64,000 nt of DNA from Sporobolomyces roseus (lineage: Eukaryota > Basidiomycota > Microbotryomycetes > Sporidiobolales > Sporidiobolaceae), in the NCBI GenBank assembly GCA_016617785.1, contig JADILM010000004.1, positions 992,001 through 1,056,000 of the forward strand. Direction: 5' to 3'. Each line of letters opens with the position of its first letter. Within the stretch, counting starts at the first letter, position 1. The notes below the pieces were generated by a model. The model was not told the origin of the DNA. It searched no databases and saw only the letters and a program-made list of their open reading frames with translations. This document shows, in pieces, positions 59,501 to 64,000 of the stretch. The position numbers and the translations under genes are program-made.

Positions 59501-60707
59501 ATGAGCCTCAAGAATGTTCCGGAAGCCTCACTTTCCGGCTACGAATGCGTTACTTGCTCTGCTCCCGTCGAATCTCTTTGTTCGCATTCCCTCCCTCTCT
59601 CTTGCTTTACACGCCGTAAACTGACCTGATTCTGGTTCACGATATAGACACAAGCTACTTTCAGCAGTCAAACACATCTCTACTTCAATGTCCAAAGTCT
59701 TGTCAGCTAGAGGCAGACAAATATTTATCTTTCCCTCTCGCAATCTCCTTGCTCGACCTCTTGCTACTCAAACCATCGGTCTATCGACATCTCTTGAGGA
59801 ATAGAGGTGGTAATACTTTGCTCGAACGACGGAAGCATCAAGTGATCGAAACGTTACGGCTCGCAACGATCACACTTTCCGTCGATTCTCGTAAGGTTCC
59901 GTTCTCAGATCCGCAAGCTGCTCTATCTCTCGATCTCACTCCGTATCGCATACTTCATAGTCGTCAGATGTGTCCCGTCTCCTGCTTCAACCGATATCGA
60001 TAACCTCAAGCTCTTCATCCAAACTTTCGGTTATTGTACCCTCGAAACCCTCTCACTCCTCCTCGCCATCTCCCTTTCAGCTCTCCTCCTCGCACACCCT
60101 CGAAAACTTTACCGGAACCCATCAGAGTACGTTCCTACCTCTCGTCCCTCTCCCGAAAATCGCACTCATTCCTTCGTTCTGAACTCCCTCGTCTAGTCTC
60201 CTCTTACTCCCCCTCTCACTATTCTATTCCTCCCTCCCGACGACCTTCTTCCTCTTGATAGCTTCAATAATCTGGCGTTCCGAATACCTCCCTCCTCCCT
60301 CCCTCTCCCCGTCACCTTCAAAAGGTATAATCGATTTCACACCTTACCTTTCCAACCTCAACCTGCTCCCTTCTTCGAACCCGTACGAGATCAAGTCGGA
60401 ATGGGGTAAATGGATCGTTAGTTTCTCGAGAGCTGAATTGAGGAGTGGGTTGGCACAGGTTGGGAGTAATCGAGGATGGGCGAGTGAAGCCGTGTTGAGG
60501 AAAGGAGTTGGAGGAAGTAGCGCGGTTGTCGCTGTATCAGGTGAGTCAAACTCCTTTATACTTGAGCGAGCGTGTGATGAGGTATTGATCTGGCTTTTGA
60601 GAGTAGTCGTGTTGAGGATCTCAAAGAGACGAGCAATTGCCGTGCTGGGATTCGCTTGGGTTATACATCTAGTCTTGTTGCATGCAATCGACGGATTCAT
60701 TAGTTGA
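59501..60707 (+). CDS. ARV1: ARV1 lipid-homeostasis protein
   Basis: Five exons (59501-59579, 59648-59890, 59961-60126, 60197-60540, 60607-60707) give 310 aa, phases exact. Arv1 is an ER/Golgi membrane protein needed for sterol distribution and GPI-anchor assembly. The N-terminal zinc-ribbon homology domain is clear: YECVTCSAPVESLY, QCPKSCQLEADKYLSF, and LLDLLLLKPSVYRHLLRN. Membrane helices follow (CTLETLSLLLAISLSALLL, SLPTTFFLLIASIIW, AVLGFAWVIHLVLLHAI). The last intron (60541-60606) could be retained in frame, but removing it restores the expected helix order. No single unspliced ORF covers it. Confidence 0.92.
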
Positions 60708-60892
60708 TCGACACTCTACTGGATCAAACGCTGCGAGTGAGAGTGCAGAGTGGGAAATAAAATATAAATATAAATGCTACAGGTTCTATAGCTAGCTACA
60801 ACATAGGTCATAAGAGAGCGATTCCTGCGATAGAGATGCGATAGTTGCTGCGAGAACCAAGAGAGGAGAGGAGCTTCGAAGAGTTCACAGAA
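60708..60892. other. Short convergent 3' region
   Basis: 185 bp between the stops of ARV1 (+) and the DnaJ gene (-). AT-rich near 60,760-60,775. Confidence 0.5.
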
Positions 60893-62644
60893 TTACTGTT
60901 GTTGACAACCTGGCTGAGCTCCTCCACCAAACGAAGCTTCTTCCTCGTCATAACTATCTGTCGGTCTTCCATTCCCATGATACTATGTACTCCAACGCTC
61001 TCTACATCAGCTTCGCTCGCGCCCAGGGAAATAGCAAGCGAAAAAGAAAACCGTGAGACTTACCCAACTTTCATCTTGCTCATTCCTGTCCTTCCTTTCT
61101 TCCAACACGACTTGCTCGACTTCCTTCCCTTCTTCCAACTTAGTCAAATCTTCTCTCCTAGGCGGTAACAATCCTCTCAACGTATCTTTCCCACCCCTCT
61201 CTACCAATCCCATCGCCCATTCTTCCCCTGGCATCTCGACTTCGACTTTCAAAACCAATTCCCCAGTTTCACCTTTCCTCCACATGCCTTCCCCACTAAC
61301 TGATACCTCATCTCCATCTTTCAAGACTCTCCATCCTGGTTCACCGGGTTGAGGAGACGACGCACGTAATGCTCGACCGTCTAGGTGTAAGAGGATCAAA
61401 CGGGAGAAACCGAGGAGAGATTCAGAGAGCGTTAGGGAGAGCGAGGTCGAGAGGGATTGGGGACGCGAAGAACCGAGTGAGGGGAGTAAAGTGAAGGTTG
61501 GATGAGGTAAAGGGAGAATTGTCAAGTGTAAATCACCTGGTGCTGATGAATCGGGCTACAGAGAAGAGTATAGAGTGTGTGAGTAGAAGAAGTTAGAGGG
61601 AAAGAGATGGAGAGAGAGGGAAACAAACAGATTCGTCGCCTTCTCCTTTGAGGACGATTGTTTCTCCCGCTTGCATTCCTCGTTCGACGATGAATTCTAC
61701 TTTCTTCTTCTCCTTTTGAGTTCTAGTAGCTTTACATTTCTTGCATCTGCGCATAATACTCAATCCTCACATCAATTCACCACCCCTTCTCTGTACCGAG
61801 GAATTGAGAGAGAGTGGAGAGAGACTCACTGATCTTGATCCCTAACTCTCAATCCCCTCCCTTGACAAGCACCACACATTACAGGTTGTCTAACCATATA
61901 ACTCCCCATCTGTCTCATTGCGAAACTAGTCCCTTGTCCATCACACCTCACACAAGGTTTCGCTTGTTTCCCAATTCTCGCTCCAGTTCCTTTACACGTC
62001 GTACAAGTCCTAGTTCTTTCGACTCCAATATGTTTCGTACATCCACAATACAATTCCTCGAGAGTCAAATGTAAATCGATTTGACTAGGTGGAGTTTGAG
62101 TTTTTCTTCTTTGTCGTGGTCTCTGATTCTGATTCCCTCCTCCTGCTCCTCCTGGTGGTCCACCACCCATACCAGTAAACATTTGAGCCATGAAATCATT
62201 CATGAATTCATCCTCATCCATTCCTCCCATTCCTCCCGAGTTACGTGAACCTTTCTCTCCGAATTCATCATACTCTTGTCTTTTAGTCGGGTCAGATAAA
62301 GTTTCATAAGCGTTTTGAATCTCTTGAAATTTTGAATGATCTGGTGGTTCTGTCGATGAAGTCGAGGAGGATTGTCGATCTGGATGATGAACCTAGTTCC
62401 AAGTGAGGGAGAGGGAGAGAGAGAGAGAGAGTTAGTTGGAAGATAGGTGAGAGGGGGAAGAGGAAAAGGGATACGACGTACTAGGGATAGTTTACGATAT
62501 GCTTTCTTTAATTCTGATTCTGTACATGATGGGTCTACGCCTGAATCGAGTGAGGAAGGAAGGACATGAGAATCAAGATGAGCGAATAACTCTGACAGGG
62601 AGCAGCTTACCTAGTACGTCGTACAACTTTGTATCCTGTACCAT
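60893..62644 (-). CDS. YDJ1: Type I DnaJ/Hsp40 co-chaperone (Ydj1-like), CaaX-ended
   Basis: Exons 62644-62611, 62540-62482, 62392-61830 and further exons down to the stop at 60893. The J domain is split by two introns: [34 protein letters not shown] with the HPD motif, then FQEIQNAYETLSDPTKRQEYDEFG. A short Gly/Met-rich linker and the four-repeat zinc domain follow: CTTCKGTG, CVRCDGQG, CGACQGRG, CKKCKATR. The client-binding domain (VEFIVERGMQAGETIVLKGEGDE) comes next. The protein ends ASFGGGAQPGCQQQ. CQQQ is a CaaX box that fits farnesylation, as in Ydj1. The final intron is uncertain: a GTAAGT donor at TGG pairs with a weak acceptor, or a GTTGGG donor pairs with GACAG. It stimulates Hsp70. 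Confidence 0.9.
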
Positions 62645-62772
62645 TGTATCTCTCTTTTATAGTCTATCTAAGCGAGTCTACCCAAAGCGAGATGAAAAGG
62701 TTAGAAGAAGAGAAACTCTTTGCTTCCTCTCTTTACTCCTAGTCGACTACTATTCCACCTCCACCTAGTAGC
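62645..62772. promoter_or_regulatory. Very short bidirectional promoter (DnaJ / C3HC protein)
   Basis: 128 bp separate the two divergent ATGs, so both genes must share one nucleosome-size promoter. AG-rich with short pyrimidine runs; no heat-shock element was checked in detail. Confidence 0.6.
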
Positions 62773-64000
62773 ATGGCAGATCCCCTCCCTCCTCCTCCAG
62801 CCTCTCGATTAACCAAACGCACTCTATCAGACGCCCTTTCTTCGCTCGACAGCGCACTCAAACCCTCGCCTCTCCCTTTACCCACCTCAAAGCGACCCCG
62901 AACCACCCCTACTTCAACTCGAGCACTCGAATCCCTCTTATCCCTCCGTCAAGCTCCTCCTCGTTCATTACCCTCCTCGCCCCAAACTCGCGCACCCGAT
63001 TCTTACACTCCCAATTCACTCCCTTCTCTTCTCGACCGACTCTCGAGTTATAGGTTGACTAGTTATTCACCTTTGAAACCTTTTACAATCTCTCCACTCG
63101 AATGTGCACTTCATGGATGGACAAACACAGGAAAAGAGAGGTTGACTTGTCAAACTTGTAGGAAATCAATCGTTTTATTACCACCTACTACAAGATCATG
63201 GAATGATTCAATTGGGAAAGCGATGAGAGAGGAATATGAGAAATTAGTAGGGAAGAAAGGACATGAAGAGAATTGTCCTTGGGGTTTGAGACCTTGTTCG
63301 AAAAACCTTTATCGATTACAAGGTGCGGGGTTGGGAGTTAGTAAAGGTGGGAGGAGGAGATTGTTGGAAATCGTTGGAGAGGAAGCGAGGGGAATGGATG
63401 AGAAGGGATTAAAGGGGATTCAATTGGAGTTACCACAAGAGTTGGTGTTGGATCAAGAGAAATTGACGAGGAACGTTACTGCTCTCCTATCACCACCACA
63501 ACCACCACCGACAGCGGAAGAGCAAGTTCAACAAGTATCGACAACCTCTATCTTACTAGCGATCTTCGGTTGGACCCTCTCTCCAATTCCGACTTCTTCT
63601 TCTTCTTCACTAACTCGATCAAATTCTTCTTCTTCCTCCATCTCTTCCTCGTCGACAAATACAAAGAACCCACCAATCTTATCATGCCATTATTGTCTAC
63701 GACAAATCCTCGTCACACCCTACCTCCCAGGATCAGAAGGAGAGAAGAGGAGGAAGTTGTTGAATCCGATTAATCAACATTATAATTATTGTCCTTTCAT
63801 CTCTACCACTATTCCCCCCTCCTCCTCCACATCAAGCTCGAAGGAACAGGAGATGGTCAAGAAACCGGGGTGGCAAGTGAGGTTGGAAGCGGTTTTGGGA
63901 AAGAATGGGAATGAGACGTTTCATGAGAGAATGGGATTGATGAGGAATGATTCGAATAGATCGATCAGTGGAGGGGAGGTTTCGGAGAGAGTGGGAGGAG
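62773..64000 (+). CDS. C3HC zinc-finger protein (NIPA/Rsm1-like), C-terminus outside window
   Basis: ATG at 62773 opens a frame that stays open to the window end (409 codons so far) without introns. After a Pro/Ser-rich N-terminus comes the zf-C3HC domain: LDRLSSYRL...PFTISPLECALHGW, TCQTCRKSIVLL, and GHEENCPW, giving the Cys-Cys-His-Cys zinc site. A second zinc site of the Rsm1 type follows: CHYCLRQIL with NQHYNYCPF. The layout matches S. pombe Rsm1 (mRNA export) and animal NIPA/ZC3HC1. A Ser-rich spacer lies between the two sites. Partial at the 3' end. Confidence 0.88.
   Translation, partial: MADPLPPPPASRLTKRTLSDALSSLDSALKPSPLPLPTSKRPRTTPTSTRALESLLSLRQAPPRSLPSSPQTRAPDSYTPNSLPSLLDRLSSYRLTSYSPLKPFTISPLECALHGWTNTGKERLTCQTCRKSIVLLPPTTRSWNDSIGKAMREEYEKLVGKKGHEENCPWGLRPCSKNLYRLQGAGLGVSKGGRRRLLEIVGEEARGMDEKGLKGIQLELPQELVLDQEKLTRNVTALLSPPQPPPTAEEQVQQVSTTSILLAIFGWTLSPIPTSSSSSLTRSNSSSSSISSSSTNTKNPPILSCHYCLRQILVTPYLPGSEGEKRRKLLNPINQHYNYCPFISTTIPPSSSTSSSKEQEMVKKPGWQVRLEAVLGKNGNETFHERMGLMRNDSNRSISGGEVSERVGG

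Noticed and set aside
1..64000. tRNA, rRNA, CRISPR and bacterial-type operons
   Set aside because: No B-box plus cloverleaf, no regularly spaced repeats, and spliced eukaryotic genes throughout.

Overview
This window is nuclear DNA from a filamentous or yeast-like basidiomycete fungus. The evidence is short spliceosomal introns (about 50-100 nt, GTGAGT/GTAAGT donors, CAG/TAG acceptors) in almost every gene, very close gene packing on both strands, and basidiomycete-type families: a CPL1/priA-like secreted Cys-rich protein, a DUF6533-type seven-helix membrane protein and a C3HC zinc-finger Rsm1 homologue. I cannot fix the class; Pucciniomycotina or Tremellomycetes are the best guesses. TCGA-containing words are conspicuously frequent throughout. 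I found no bacterial, viral or organellar segments, no convincing tRNA or rRNA gene and no CRISPR array.

Layout. 1-20 kb: a truncated METTL25-like gene (-), phytochelatin synthase (+), a secreted Cys-rich CPL1-like protein (+), an F-box protein (+), a small mitochondrial single-helix protein (-), a very large VNX1-type vacuolar cation/H+ antiporter (-), the glutathione-degradation protein DUG2 (+) and the U6 snRNA phosphodiesterase USB1 (-). 20-36 kb: the cohesin loader SCC2/NIPBL (-), a C2H2 zinc-finger transcription factor (+), a Kelch protein of the MDS3/PMD1/Ral2 family (-) and a 474-bp non-autonomous hAT-like transposable element with a perfect 8-bp target duplication. 37-51 kb: an AAAP-like transporter (-), V-ATPase proteolipid subunit c (+), an orphan low-complexity protein (+), a D-2-hydroxyacid dehydrogenase/glyoxylate reductase (-), a DUF6533-type membrane protein (+) and mitochondrial FAD glycerol-3-phosphate dehydrogenase with C-terminal EF-hands (-). 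51-64 kb: a Ser/Thr kinase with a long disordered tail (+), ribokinase (+), a CAK1/Csk1-like kinase (-), ARV1 (+), a farnesylatable type I DnaJ (-) and a C3HC zinc-finger protein running off the window end (+).

Most genes are ordinary housekeeping genes and I see no classical biosynthetic cluster. There is a loose thiol/metal theme in the first 18 kb: phytochelatin synthase uses glutathione, DUG2 belongs to the complex that degrades it, and VNX1 is a vacuolar cation exchanger. A V-ATPase subunit lies further along. The clearest novel feature is the hAT-like element at 35.7-36.2 kb. Exon borders were assigned by hand from splice consensus and reading-frame continuity. For nearly every gene the phases close exactly; uncertain joins are stated.
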